A DNA stretch of 58,307 nucleotides from Deinococcus sp. GTDB lineage: Bacteria; Deinococcota; Deinococci; Deinococcales; Deinococcaceae. Below, in pieces: positions 38,958-47,940 of the stretch. Each line of letters starts with the position of its first letter. Within the stretch, counting starts at the first letter, position 1. Made by a program: the position numbers and the translations under genes. The notes under the pieces are model-generated. The model was not told the DNA's origin and did no database searches. It saw nothing but the letters and a program-made list of their open reading frames with translations. The DNA is taken from assembly GCF_018260555.1 (NCBI RefSeq), contig NZ_JAGLBB010000010.1, positions 1-58,307 on the forward strand. Reading direction: 5' to 3'.

Positions 38958-40403
38958 TCAGGTGGCGGCCCGCGTCCCGGCCAACCTCTCGGCAATGAAG
39001 TCCTTGAGGGTCTGCACGTCGTTCGGCAGGACCTCGAAGCGCTTGGGGGCGTGCTCGATACCCTCGAAGCGCGCGGGGCGCTCGGGCAGGCGGCCCACGG
39101 CTTCCTGCACGGTTTCCTCGAACTTGGCGGGGAGCGCAGTTTCCAGGCAGATCATGGGCACGCCGGGCCGCCGGTAGGCTTGCCCGATCAGGACGCCGTC
39201 GGCGGTGTGCGGGTCGATCAGGCGGCCGTGCTCGCGGTCCACGCGGCGGATGGTGTTCAGGCGGTCCGTATGGGTGCTGCGCCCGGACTTCAGGCCGCTG
39301 ACCTGCACGGCGTTCCAGTGGGGCGTGCCGCGCAGATCCACGGGGCGGCCCTCACCGACGTCCTGCCACCAGCCGTGCGTCTGCGGGGCGTCGCTGCCCG
39401 TGATCAGGTACAGGTAGCGTTCGAAGTTGCTGGCCTTGCCGATGTCCATGCTGGGGCTGCTGGTCATGGCGACCTGCCCGGCCGGGCGAACCTGATACAC
39501 GCCGCCCGTGAAAAAGTCGTTCAGCACGTCGTTCTCGTTGGTGGCGACGATCAGCTGCCCGACAGGCAGGCCCATGCTGCGGGCCAGGTACCCGGCGAAC
39601 ACGTTCCCGAAGTTCCCGGACGGCACGCTGAAGTCCGCCTCCTGCCCTTCCGGGAGGTTCAGGCTCAGGTACGCGCGGAAGTAGTACACGGCCTGCGCCA
39701 GCACCCGCGCCCAGTTGATGGAGTTCACGGCTCCGATCTCGTAGCGGGCCTTGAAGTCCGCGTCGGCGTTCACGGCCTTCACGAGGTCCTGGCAGTCGTC
39801 GAACACGCCCTCCAGGGCGATGTTGAAGATGTTGGCGTCGTGCAGGCTGAACATCTGCGCCTGCTGGAACGCACTCATGCGGCCGTGCGGGGAGAGCATG
39901 AACACGTTCACGCGGGCCTTGCCGAGCATGGCGTACTCGGCGGCCGAACCCGTATCCCCGCTGGTGGCGCCCAGGATGTTCAGCCGCTCGTCGCGCGCTT
40001 CCAGCACGTACTCGAACACCTGCCCCAGGAACTGCATGGCCATGTCCTTGAACGCCAGCGAGGGGCCGTTCGACAGTTCCAGCAGGAACAGGCCGCCCCC
40101 GTCCGGTCCCGCCTCTCCCAGGGGGGTCAGGGGCGTGATCGCCTCACTGTGAAACGCCTCCCGGGTGTATGTGGCGCGCAGCAGACCGCGCAGGTCGTCT
40201 TCCGGGATGTCGCTGATGAACGGCCGCATGACCTCGAAGGCCAGGTCCGCGTAACTCAGGCCGCGCCACGCCCCGATCTGCGCGGGCGTGAAGGTCGGAA
40301 TGCGCTCGGGCATGGCCAGGCCGCCGTCCGGGGCCAGTCCCATGAGCAGAACGTCCGAGAAACCTCCCAGGTCCCGCATGCCGCGTGTGGAAACGTACTT
40401 CAT
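38958..40403 (-). CDS. thrC: Threonine synthase
   Basis: 481 aa PLP enzyme making threonine from O-phosphohomoserine. The N-terminus MKYVSTRGMRDLGGFSDVLL is characteristic of the longer bacterial type; the PLP lysine lies in GPSLAFKDMAMQFLG, with GATSGDTGSAAEYAM and SVPSGNFGNVFAGY for phosphate and cofactor binding. ATG 40403 is 6 nt after the minus-strand TAGAGT box (40410-40415). It is monocistronic in appearance and divergent from the amidase gene. Confidence 0.95.
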   Translation of the reverse strand: MKYVSTRGMRDLGGFSDVLLMGLAPDGGLAMPERIPTFTPAQIGAWRGLSYADLAFEVMRPFISDIPEDDLRGLLRATYTREAFHSEAITPLTPLGEAGPDGGGLFLLELSNGPSLAFKDMAMQFLGQVFEYVLEARDERLNILGATSGDTGSAAEYAMLGKARVNVFMLSPHGRMSAFQQAQMFSLHDANIFNIALEGVFDDCQDLVKAVNADADFKARYEIGAVNSINWARVLAQAVYYFRAYLSLNLPEGQEADFSVPSGNFGNVFAGYLARSMGLPVGQLIVATNENDVLNDFFTGGVYQVRPAGQVAMTSSPSMDIGKASNFERYLYLITGSDAPQTHGWWQDVGEGRPVDLRGTPHWNAVQVSGLKSGRSTHTDRLNTIRRVDREHGRLIDPHTADGVLIGQAYRRPGVPMICLETALPAKFEETVQEAVGRLPERPARFEGIEHAPKRFEVLPNDVQTLKDFIAERLAGTRAAT

Positions 40404-40524
40404 ACGGTCACTCTAAAGGCCGCCCGCGTTCCGCACGGCGCGCGGGGCTAGCCAGACCGGCCCTCCCGGGCACACCGGACGGGGCGCACCATCCTGACGG
40501 GCCGCATCCGGTAGCGTGGGGGGC

Positions 40525-41415
40525 ATGAGAGCCCCCGACACCGTGAAGCTGGCCGTCGTGCAGATGCACGTCACGGATCAACTCGAAGACAACGTCACGC
40601 GCGCCGCCGCGCACGTGCGCAGCGCCGCCGCGCAGGGCGCGCAGGTGATCTTGCTGCCGGAACTGTTCGAGAATCTGTACTTCTGTCAGGTGGAACGCGA
40701 GGAGTACTTTGCGCTGGCGCACCCGCTCGAAGGCCACCCGTTCATCGGGCGTTTTCAGGAACTGGCGCGCGAACTGGGCGTCGTGCTGCCCGTGTCGTAT
40801 TTCGAGGCGGCCGGGCAGGCGCACTACAACAGCCTCGTGTGCATCGACGCGGACGGCACCCTGCTGGGCAACTACCGCAAGACGCACATCCCGGACGGCC
40901 CCGGCTACGAGGAGAAGTACTACTTCAATCCCGGCGACACCGGCTTCAGGGTCTGGCCCACCCGCTTCGGGCGCGTGGGCGTGGGCATCTGCTGGGACCA
41001 GTGGTACCCGGAAACGGCGCGCGCCCTCATGCTTCAGGGCGCGGATTTCCTGCTGTACCCCACCGCCATCGGCAGTGAACCGGCCGAGGTCCAGACGCCC
41101 AACAGCCACCACATGTGGCAGCGCGCCATGGTCGGCCACGCCGTGAGCAACAGCACCTACGTGGCCGCCGCCAACCGCATCGGGACCGAGGTCGTGGGCG
41201 GCCTGAACCAGACGTACTACGGGCACACCTTCATCAGTGACTACACGGGCGAAATCGTCGCGGAACTGGCCGAAACCGAGGAAGGCGCCCTGATCCACAC
41301 CCTGAACATCGCCGAGGCCCGCAAATTCCGCGCTGGCATGGGCTTTTTCCGCGACCGCCGCCCCGAACTGTACGGGTCACTGCTGACGCTCGACGGCGTG
41401 ACCCGCCGGGCCTGA
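40525..41415 (+). CDS. aguB: N-carbamoylputrescine amidase
   Basis: 296 aa nitrilase-superfamily enzyme hydrolysing N-carbamoylputrescine to putrescine, CO2 and ammonia. The catalytic triad is visible: Glu in LLPELFENLYFC, Lys in NYRKTHIPDGPGYEEKYYF (about residue 119) and Cys in GVGICWDQWYPE (about 156). The stretch PDGPGYEEKYYFNPGDTGF is typical of the AguB subfamily rather than generic nitrilases. ATG 40525 follows TAGCGT (40512-40517) by 7 nt. It works with the agmatine deiminase encoded at 36035. Confidence 0.93.
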   Translation: MRAPDTVKLAVVQMHVTDQLEDNVTRAAAHVRSAAAQGAQVILLPELFENLYFCQVEREEYFALAHPLEGHPFIGRFQELARELGVVLPVSYFEAAGQAHYNSLVCIDADGTLLGNYRKTHIPDGPGYEEKYYFNPGDTGFRVWPTRFGRVGVGICWDQWYPETARALMLQGADFLLYPTAIGSEPAEVQTPNSHHMWQRAMVGHAVSNSTYVAAANRIGTEVVGGLNQTYYGHTFISDYTGEIVAELAETEEGALIHTLNIAEARKFRAGMGFFRDRRPELYGSLLTLDGVTRRA

Positions 41416-41442
41416 GAAAACCTGAGGAAAAAGTGGGCGGGT

Positions 41443-41501
41443 GGGGAAGGTCGGGAGTGGGCGGTAGACTGGCGTTCCCGCCTCCATTCCCGACTTTCCC
41501 C
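41443..41501. terminator. Imperfect bidirectional hairpin between convergent genes
   Basis: GGGGAAGGTCGGGAGTGGGCGG and CCGCCTCCATTCCCGACTTTCCCC form a long, slightly mismatched stem between the ends of aguB (+) and the regulator gene (-). Confidence 0.6.
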
Positions 41502-41506
41502 CCGGT

Positions 41507-42154
41507 CTACTCGCCGGTGTCGGGCGCGAGGTTCACGCGGTACAGGTACAGGTGCGGCCCGTCCCGGGCGGCGTAGCGGGCCAGCAGGTCGTGCAGGTCG
41601 CGTTGCAGGGCCTTGGCGTCCTCGCGGCTCAGGTGCAGGGTGCCCCACTCGACGCTCAGGGCGGGCGCTTCGGGACGCAGCAGGTCGTGCACGTCGAACT
41701 CCTCGGCAGTGGGCGTGACGTCCATGACCACACTGCCCGCGTGGCGGTACAGGCGAACGGCGATGTCGTTCTCGCGCCGGATCAGCGGCACCCCGGCCTG
41801 CACGACCGCGCGCCGGAAGCGCTCACTGAAGGTGTCCTCGTGCAGCGAGATCAGGTCTTCCAGGCTGCCCAGCGGCGTCAGGTGGTACGGGATGAGCAGG
41901 GCGTCACTGACGGCCCGGTAGTGCCGCAGCGGGCGGCCCCGGCGCGCCTCGAGACGCGTGACGCGGATCAGCCCGGCGCCCTGCAGGCGGCCCAGGCGGT
42001 GGTGCGCGGCGTTCAGGGGTTGCCCGGCGGCGGCGGCCAGCGGGGCGGCCGTCCACTCGCGGGTCATCAGGAGGCGCAGCAGGTCGGTGTAGGCGGGGTT
42101 CAGGGCCAGCCGGGCGGCGTGCGGGTCTTCCAGGCGCGTCCAGGCTCGCGGCAT
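41507..42154 (-). CDS. Winged-helix (ArsR-like) transcriptional regulator
   Basis: 215 aa. The N-terminal 80 residues form a winged helix: LRLLMTREWTAAPLAAAAGQ, then AAHHRLGRLQGAGLIRVTRL as recognition helix and RRGRPLRHYRAVSDALLIPY as wing. The C-terminal domain (VRLYRHAGSVVMDVTPTAEE, then HLSREDAKALQRDLHDLLAR) probably senses a ligand or dimerises. ATG 42154 is 6 nt after TACGCT (42161-42166). It is divergent from a cytochrome P450 gene across an 80-bp gap containing a 12-bp inverted repeat, so it probably regulates the P450 and itself. The inducer is unknown. Confidence 0.8.
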   Translation of the reverse strand: MPRAWTRLEDPHAARLALNPAYTDLLRLLMTREWTAAPLAAAAGQPLNAAHHRLGRLQGAGLIRVTRLEARRGRPLRHYRAVSDALLIPYHLTPLGSLEDLISLHEDTFSERFRRAVVQAGVPLIRRENDIAVRLYRHAGSVVMDVTPTAEEFDVHDLLRPEAPALSVEWGTLHLSREDAKALQRDLHDLLARYAARDGPHLYLYRVNLAPDTGE

Positions 42155-42179
42155 GCCCGCAGCGTAGCGCGCCCCACCC

Positions 42180-42217
42180 GGTCTACTCGACGCGGGTGCT
42201 TGACGGTCGAGTAGACC
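42180..42217. promoter_or_regulatory. Inverted-repeat operator between regulator and P450 genes
   Basis: GGTCTACTCGAC (42180-42191) and GTCGAGTAGACC (42206-42217) are perfectly complementary, with a 14-bp gap that includes the P450 -35-like TTGACG (42200-42205). The right arm lies in the -35/-10 spacer, so occupancy would block the P450 promoter. A third GGTCTACTCG occurs at 41504-41513, at the end of the regulator gene. Confidence 0.7.
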
Positions 42218-42234
42218 GGGGCGCACGCTGGAGC

Positions 42235-43545
42235 ATGACCAATCCAGCGCAGGCGGCCCAGACGACGGCAGGGACGGCGGCAGGGACGGCAGCACAGACG
42301 CCGTTCATGCCCGAACAGCAGCGCATGCAGGCGTCCGTGCAGGCATCCGTGCAGTCTCTGTGGCACCCGCAAACCATCCCGGACCCGTACCCGGCGTACG
42401 CGGCGCTGCGCGACCTGAACCCGTCGGGCGTGCTGAGCGTGCCGGAATGGCACGTGACGTTCGTCACGTCGCACGCGGTGAACAGCGCCGTGCTGCGCTC
42501 CCCGCTGGCGCGTTCGGGCGCCGCCATCTCGCAGGTGCCGGGCGACACGCAGGCCACCCGACTGCTGCAACCCATGATGCTGTTCCACAACGGCCCCTCG
42601 CACGCCCGGTTGCGGGGGCTGGTGCAGGCGGCCTTCACGCCGCGCGTGGTCGAGGCGCAGCGCGAACTGGTGCAGACGGTACTGACCGAGCTGCTGGACG
42701 CCCTGCCCACCGAACGGGACGTGGACCTCGTGGCCGGACTGGCCGCGCCGCTCCCGGCCCGCGTGATCATGCGGATGCTAGGCCTGCGCGGCGATGACGA
42801 GGCAAGATTCATGCGCTGGACCCAGAGCGTCGCGGACCTGCTGGGCGGCGCGCAAGGCAACCCGGAGCTGCTGGCCCGCATCGAGGCGGACGCCAGGGAG
42901 ATGCGCGCGTACTTCCGTGACCTGGCCGACGAACTGCGCGCCCACCCGCAACCCGGCCTGCTGAGCGCCATGGCCGCCGCCCAGGACGGGCGAGGGCGCC
43001 TGAGCAGCGACGAACTGCTCTCGAACGCCGTGCTGCTGCTGGCCGCCGGGCATGAGACGACCAGCAACCTGATTCCCGGCGGCCTCCTGGAACTCGCCCG
43101 GCAACCCCAGGCCTGGGCCGCCCTGGTCGCCCGCCCGGACCACCCGAACGTCGCGGACGAACTGCTGCGCGTCGTGTCCCCCGTGCAACTCGACGGGCGC
43201 AGCCTGTCCGGCGACCTGACCACCAGCGGCGCGGACGGCCAGCCCCTGACCCTCCCGGTCGGAATGCACGTGCAGACCCTGCTGGCCGCCGCCAACCGCG
43301 ACCCCAGCGTGTTCCCCGACCCCGACCGTATTGACTGGGACCGCCCCAACAGCGCCCGGCACCTCGCCTTCGCCGCCGGCGCGCACTACTGCCTGGGCGC
43401 GTCCCTGGCCCGCCTGGAAATCGCGGAAGTATACGCCGCGCTCGCCCGCCGCTTCCCGAACCTGACCGTCACCGACCCTACGCCCCCGTTCAAGGCGAAC
43501 CTCATCCTGCGCGGCCCGCAGGAACTCAGGGTGCAGCTCGGGTAG
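42235..43545 (+). CDS. Cytochrome P450
   Basis: 436 aa bacterial class I P450. The I-helix oxygen-activation motif LLAAGHETTSNLI, the K-helix ExxR in DELLRVV, and the heme loop FAAGAHYCLGASLARLE with Cys at about residue 386 are intact, so it should be active. A disordered N-terminus holds short tandem repeats (TAGTAAGTAAQT, QASVQASVQ). It needs a ferredoxin and reductase; none is adjacent. Deinococcus radiodurans uses a P450 of this class for carotenoid 2-beta-hydroxylation, a possible but unproved role here. The promoter TTGACG-18-CACGCT puts the ATG 5 nt behind the box (leaderless) and overlaps the operator. Confidence 0.92.
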   Translation: MTNPAQAAQTTAGTAAGTAAQTPFMPEQQRMQASVQASVQSLWHPQTIPDPYPAYAALRDLNPSGVLSVPEWHVTFVTSHAVNSAVLRSPLARSGAAISQVPGDTQATRLLQPMMLFHNGPSHARLRGLVQAAFTPRVVEAQRELVQTVLTELLDALPTERDVDLVAGLAAPLPARVIMRMLGLRGDDEARFMRWTQSVADLLGGAQGNPELLARIEADAREMRAYFRDLADELRAHPQPGLLSAMAAAQDGRGRLSSDELLSNAVLLLAAGHETTSNLIPGGLLELARQPQAWAALVARPDHPNVADELLRVVSPVQLDGRSLSGDLTTSGADGQPLTLPVGMHVQTLLAAANRDPSVFPDPDRIDWDRPNSARHLAFAAGAHYCLGASLARLEIAEVYAALARRFPNLTVTDPTPPFKANLILRGPQELRVQLG

Positions 43546-43560
43546 GCCAGGGAGGCAGAG

Positions 43561-44112
43561 CTACCCCCTCTCGATCCAGAACACGCCGCCCACGCCGACG
43601 CGGGGCGCGAGGTGCAGTTCGCTGCCGTCCACGAGGAGCGTGGCAGGCAGGATCGCGCCGGGCTGGTAGGCGCTCAGCAGGCCGTGATGCCGGAGGCGCG
43701 CGCTGAATTCCAGACCCACAGCGGGCGTTCCGGCGGTGAACAGGCGGTGCAGGTGGCGTTCCAGCGCGTCGGCGCGGCGCACGCCCCACAGGCCGCGTGC
43801 CCGCAGCCCAGGGCCCTGTGCGCGCAGCCAGGCGTTCGTGCCGGTCAGCCAGTCCCAGGGCAGTGCGGCGCGTTGCCCCCCGCTGGCGGGGACGATGAAG
43901 GCCCGCTGCGCGCTCAGCAGTTCGGCGGCCAGCGCGCCGCGTGGCGGCAGGGGGCCGCGTGGCGGCAGGGGCCGCTCCAGTCGGTCGGCGTGCCACCGCA
44001 GCAGGCACGCGGCGCTCAGGGGGCCGCAACCGACCAGCGCGCCGCGCACGTTGCCCTGGCCGCCGTCGTGCGGGGGGCGCGGGCCGGTGAGGGCGTGGGG
44101 GTCGTGGGTCAC
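43561..44112 (-). CDS. Hypothetical protein at the end of the csaB-truA operon
   Basis: 183 aa, soluble. It includes a duplicated PLPPRGPLPPRG, a WDWLTGTNAWLRAQGPG segment and a C-terminal beta-rich block (ILPATLLVDGSELHLAPRVG). I recognise no family. Its ATG 44112 overlaps the truA stop by 4 nt (ATGA), which supports translation and co-expression. It ends 16 nt from the convergent P450 stop. Confidence 0.65.
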   Translation of the reverse strand: MTHDPHALTGPRPPHDGGQGNVRGALVGCGPLSAACLLRWHADRLERPLPPRGPLPPRGALAAELLSAQRAFIVPASGGQRAALPWDWLTGTNAWLRAQGPGLRARGLWGVRRADALERHLHRLFTAGTPAVGLEFSARLRHHGLLSAYQPGAILPATLLVDGSELHLAPRVGVGGVFWIERG

Positions 44113-44921
44113 GCGGACCCGATCTCCGGGAAGCCCTCGTCAGCCTCGAATCCCGAATAGCGGGCGCCGGTGAAGGACAGGCCGTGCGCGGGGACGTTCG
44201 CGCCGGCCTGTGACCGCTGCCGCGAGTGCAGGATGGCGGCGGCCTGCGCGGGGCTCAGGCGGCCCTGCCCGGCCAGCAGCAGCGTGCCGACCAGTCCGCG
44301 GACCATGTGCCGCAGGAAGCTCTCGCCGTGCACGTGGATTTCCCAGATCAGGGGGCCGGGCTGCACGCGCAGCTCCCTGAGTTCGCGCACGGTCTGGCGG
44401 TCTTCCTGGGTGGCGAACGCCGCGAAGTCGTGCGTGCCGGTCAGCGCGGCGGCGGCGGCGTTCATGGCGTCTGGGTTCAGGGGCTGGGGGACGTGCAGGG
44501 CGCGGCCGTGCCAGTGCGGGTGCCGCTGCGGGTGCATCAGCAGGCGGTACACGTACTGCCGCTCGGTGCACGAGAAGCGCGCGTGGAACCCGGCGGGCGC
44601 GTCGGCGGCGTGCAGGGCGGCCACCGTGGGCGGCAGGTGGGCGTTCAGGGCGCGGGCCAGTCTGGCGGGGGGCACGCGGAAGGTGTCGGGTACGTCCACG
44701 TGCACGGGCATGGCCTCGGCGTGCACGCCGGCGTCCGTGCGGCCGGCCGCGACGGGACGGAACTCACCGCCGCCCAGCTGCGCCAGCGCGCCGTGCAGGG
44801 CGTCCTGCACGCTGGGCAGCGCGGGCTGCGATTGCCAGCCGGCGAACGGCGCGCCGTCCCAGGCGACCCGCAGCAGCAGGCGGCGGTGGCCTGCCGGTGG
44901 ACGGTAGTCCGGTCGGGTCAC
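44109..44921 (-). CDS. truA: tRNA pseudouridine(38-40) synthase
   Basis: 270 aa; isomerises uridines 38-40 in the tRNA anticodon arm. The catalytic Asp lies in VAAGRTDAGVHAEAMPVHVD at about residue 62; LRVAWDGAPFAGWQSQP at the start and GESFLRHMVRGLVGTLLLAG near the end are the other conserved blocks. It starts at GTG 44921, 12 nt after csaB stops, within the four-gene minus-strand operon. Confidence 0.95.
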   Translation of the reverse strand: MTRPDYRPPAGHRRLLLRVAWDGAPFAGWQSQPALPSVQDALHGALAQLGGGEFRPVAAGRTDAGVHAEAMPVHVDVPDTFRVPPARLARALNAHLPPTVAALHAADAPAGFHARFSCTERQYVYRLLMHPQRHPHWHGRALHVPQPLNPDAMNAAAAALTGTHDFAAFATQEDRQTVRELRELRVQPGPLIWEIHVHGESFLRHMVRGLVGTLLLAGQGRLSPAQAAAILHSRQRSQAGANVPAHGLSFTGARYSGFEADEGFPEIGSA

Positions 44922-44933
44922 GCGGGCAGGAAC

Positions 44934-45911
44934 CTAACGGTACAGGGCGCGGCCGAAGCTCTGCGCGGCCCGGAGTTTCATGTCCTCGACGGCGTTCCAG
45001 TCAGGCACGACCCGCCGCAGGGCTTCCTCGGCCACCTGCGCGGCGTTCAGGTCGGTGGGGTGGGCGGGCGCGCCAGCGTCGGCGCAGAAGCCCTGCACCT
45101 TGGGATCGTAGGCGACGCCGGTAAAGGGCGTGCCGGTCGCGGCGGCCAGGATCACGGCGTGCAGGCGAACCCCGATCACGTACCCGCTGGCGGCGATGGC
45201 GTCCAGCGCTACCTGCGGGTCGCGGGTGCTGATCACGTCGTCCGCGCCGAGGCTGTACGCGGCCTCGTCGTCCTGGTCGGGCATGAAGCTCAGGGCGGTG
45301 ACGTGTCGGCCCTCGTCGCGCAGGCGGCGGATCACGTCCCTGAGTTTTCCGGTGGCGTCGGTCACGTCGCCGCGCGGGGCGACGATCACGCGTCTCAGGT
45401 CGCGCACGGTGGGCGCGGCGCTCAGCAGCAGGGCGGGGTCGCCGCCCAGTTCGGCGCGCACGCCCAGGCTGCCCAGGGTGTCCAGGCTGCCCTGGTCGCG
45501 CACGATCACGGTCACGCCGCGCAGCGCGCGGGCCACGCGGCGGCCGCCCTGTTCGCTCAGGGGGCCGACACTCTGATTGAACACGACCACGCGCAGGCCC
45601 ATGAATTTCGCAAGGCGGATGATCGCCAGGTAGTACGTGAGCGTGCGGGCACTCGTCCTGTCCTGGAGCAGGCCGCCCCCGCCGGACAGCAGCACGCGCG
45701 AGCGCATGAGGGCGCCCAGCACGGCGGCGGGTTTCATGCGTTCGGCGCTCTGGCAGTCGTAGGTGCGCGCGGTCTCGGCGGGGGTGTTCGACAGCAGCAG
45801 CGGCTCGGCGCTGTACTTGCGCAGTTCGCGGGTGATGGCCAGGGCGATGGCCTCGTCGCCGGTGTTCCCGAAGCCGTAGTAGCCGCTGACGGTGACGGTG
45901 GCGCGGGTCAT
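44934..45911 (-). CDS. csaB: Polysaccharide pyruvyl transferase CsaB
   Basis: 325 aa; adds ketal-linked pyruvate from PEP to secondary cell-wall polysaccharide, the modification recognised by SLH domains. The N-terminal VSGYYGFGNTGDEAIALAI is the family hallmark; VFNQSVGPLSEQGGRRVARA and the YVIGVRLHAVILAAATGTPF block near the end complete the GT-B fold. In Deinococcus, S-layer proteins carry SLH domains, so the gene fits envelope anchoring. ATG 45911 overlaps the upstream DUF5693 stop in an ATGA, so the two are coupled. Confidence 0.92.
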   Translation of the reverse strand: MTRATVTVSGYYGFGNTGDEAIALAITRELRKYSAEPLLLSNTPAETARTYDCQSAERMKPAAVLGALMRSRVLLSGGGGLLQDRTSARTLTYYLAIIRLAKFMGLRVVVFNQSVGPLSEQGGRRVARALRGVTVIVRDQGSLDTLGSLGVRAELGGDPALLLSAAPTVRDLRRVIVAPRGDVTDATGKLRDVIRRLRDEGRHVTALSFMPDQDDEAAYSLGADDVISTRDPQVALDAIAASGYVIGVRLHAVILAAATGTPFTGVAYDPKVQGFCADAGAPAHPTDLNAAQVAEEALRRVVPDWNAVEDMKLRAAQSFGRALYR

Positions 45912-47758
45912 GCCTTCGCCAGCCGCGCCCCGTGCGTGTGCCACAGGCGCAGCGCCGTGCGCACAGCCCAGATACCGATCAGACCGGCGATCAACCCGAT
46001 GCCCAGGCCCAGGAAGCAGCGCGTGGCACTGATCAGCAGCGGCGTGTGAAAGTGAGAGAAGGTGTTCAGGATGCTGGACTGACCGACCACGCCACCCAGG
46101 ATCAGCATGGCGCCGAAGTAACCGGGCAGCACGCCGCTCAGGCCGATGAGGCCCAGTGGGTGCCCGGCCATCTCCTTGAAGCGCGGGCGCACGAGGCTGT
46201 CTTGCAGGTCCTGGCGGATGCGGGCCTCGGTGTCGCTGACGCTGGCTCCGGTGGCGTTCCCGCGCCGCAGGAACACCAGCGTGAACACGGCCAGCGCCAG
46301 GCCCATCACGACCACGTCACCCAGCTTGATGGGCGCTTTGTAGATGTCCCGCGCGGTCTGCCGCAGGTCCTGGCGGGGCAGGAAGCTCAGGGCGACCAGC
46401 AGCAGCGGCAGCGCCAGGGTCAGGCCCACACCCCGGAACGGTTCGAGGCCCAGCACGCTGTCGCGGTTCGCGCCGAGCGCCGACACGAACAGCACGCCGC
46501 ACAGGCTCAGGCCGGTCGCGATGAACCAGTCGGTCACGCGGGCGCGGCGCAGTACCATGCCGAGTGCAGGGAAAGTCACGGCGGCGATCAGCGCGCCGCC
46601 CGCAAAGGGATCAAGGCCGTTCAGGAGCAGGGCCAGCGCGCCACTGGCGGCAGCGACCAGCAGGCCCAGGCGGGCGAGCGGGAAGCTCAGGCCCAGCAGC
46701 AGCAGCGCCGCGACCGGCCCGATCAGGCTCAGGAGGCGCAGGGTCGTGTTCTCGGTGAAGGGCGTGATGACCGGCTCGGCGATCTTCACGCCGGACCTGC
46801 CCAGCAGTTCGGTGGTGCGCGCCAGCAGTTCCTCGGTCTCGTTGATGGTCGGGTAGGGGCGCAGGTACAGCAGGCGCATGGAGCGCTCGCGGGCCGCGAG
46901 GTTGTACTTGCTGGCCAGCGTGAGGGGGTCCAGGCGGTTTTGCCAGGCGGGGTTCACGCTGAACGCCCGGGCCGCGCCGTGTGTGGCGATCAGCGTGTCC
47001 AGGCCGCGCTGCGGGGTCGCCTCGATCAGCGCGGGAATGCGTTTGCCCATGCGTTCGTTGATCTGGTCCAGCAACTCCGGTGTGCGCGCCCCGATGACCT
47101 CGTCGCCGTTAAAGGCGATGAACGGCACATCCGGCCAGTCCGCGCCGGGCTCGCGCACGGCGTCGTCGGCGTACGGGCGGTACACGACCATGTACCCCTT
47201 GGCTTTCAGTTCGCTGATCAGGGCGGCGTTCGGGCCGGTCGGCAGGAAGGTGGGGTCCGTGGGCCACTCGGTCCAGGTGAACCCGCCGACCTGCACCTGC
47301 CGGGTCGGAATGGTGAAGCGGGCGGAGAGGCCCTCGGCCACGCCTGGTTTCAGGGACCGCACGTACACGTTCTGCGGATTCACGGCCGCGCCGGGAAAGT
47401 CGGCTTTCAGGTCCGCGCCGCTGCGCTGGTACACCTCGCCGCGCTGCGCGAGGTTCCCGATGACGTCCTCGTAGATGGCGACGCTGTTCACGCCCAGTTT
47501 CTGGTAGCGGTCCATCAGCGCCTGCGGTTCCATGCCGAACCGGCGGGCCTGCGTGGCCACGGCCGGGTAGTCCATGACCAGCGCGGCCGTCTTCTCGCCT
47601 CGTTCGTAGTTCACGCGCCCGACGGCCAGCAGCAGCGCCGGAATCAGGGACAGCAGGATCAGACCCAGCAGCGCTGGAGTCCAGGGGTGACGGGACGGCG
47701 GCGGAACGGTCATTCCGCCCTGGGCAGGCGCGTCGCGGGTGGGGGCAGCATCGGTCAC
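45908..47758 (-). CDS. DUF5693-family membrane protein, partner of CsaB
   Basis: 616 aa. One N-terminal membrane helix (TPALLGLILLSLIPALLLAV), a large extracytoplasmic alpha/beta domain (residues about 45-320, with QRGLDTLIATHGAARAFSVN), then about eight membrane helices to the end. Proteins of this type are regularly found next to csaB, and the 4-nt overlap supports joint action in making or exporting pyruvylated wall polymer; the biochemical role is not known. GTG 47758 follows the TAGGAT box (47765-47770) by 6 nt. Confidence 0.8.
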   Translation of the reverse strand: MTDAAPTRDAPAQGGMTVPPPSRHPWTPALLGLILLSLIPALLLAVGRVNYERGEKTAALVMDYPAVATQARRFGMEPQALMDRYQKLGVNSVAIYEDVIGNLAQRGEVYQRSGADLKADFPGAAVNPQNVYVRSLKPGVAEGLSARFTIPTRQVQVGGFTWTEWPTDPTFLPTGPNAALISELKAKGYMVVYRPYADDAVREPGADWPDVPFIAFNGDEVIGARTPELLDQINERMGKRIPALIEATPQRGLDTLIATHGAARAFSVNPAWQNRLDPLTLASKYNLAARERSMRLLYLRPYPTINETEELLARTTELLGRSGVKIAEPVITPFTENTTLRLLSLIGPVAALLLLGLSFPLARLGLLVAAASGALALLLNGLDPFAGGALIAAVTFPALGMVLRRARVTDWFIATGLSLCGVLFVSALGANRDSVLGLEPFRGVGLTLALPLLLVALSFLPRQDLRQTARDIYKAPIKLGDVVVMGLALAVFTLVFLRRGNATGASVSDTEARIRQDLQDSLVRPRFKEMAGHPLGLIGLSGVLPGYFGAMLILGGVVGQSSILNTFSHFHTPLLISATRCFLGLGIGLIAGLIGIWAVRTALRLWHTHGARLAKA

Positions 47759-47770
47759 AGGCACATCCTA

Positions 47771-47940
47771 AAGGGGAAAAACAGCGGCAGTGGGCGAACG
47801 GGAAACCGAGCAGCTCAGCCCGGAGCGGCCGGAACGGTCCATGGTGCGGTGCAGGGGCCTGCCGGGTCGTCCATCCAAAGGAGTGTCCGGAACGCGGCCG
47901 CGGCCCGCAGTCGGGGCAGGCAGCCTCCGGGCAGGGCGTG
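47771..47940. other. 170-bp gap upstream of repeat copy 7
   Basis: Between the DUF5693 promoter and repeat copy 7. I see no ORF, RNA gene or strong hairpin; only scattered GC-rich short palindromes. Confidence 0.4.

Noticed and set aside
41443..41501. Possible attachment site or transposon end near the regulator gene
   Set aside because: The inverted repeat is at the meeting point of two convergent genes and is better explained as a bidirectional terminator; no integrase or target duplication is present.
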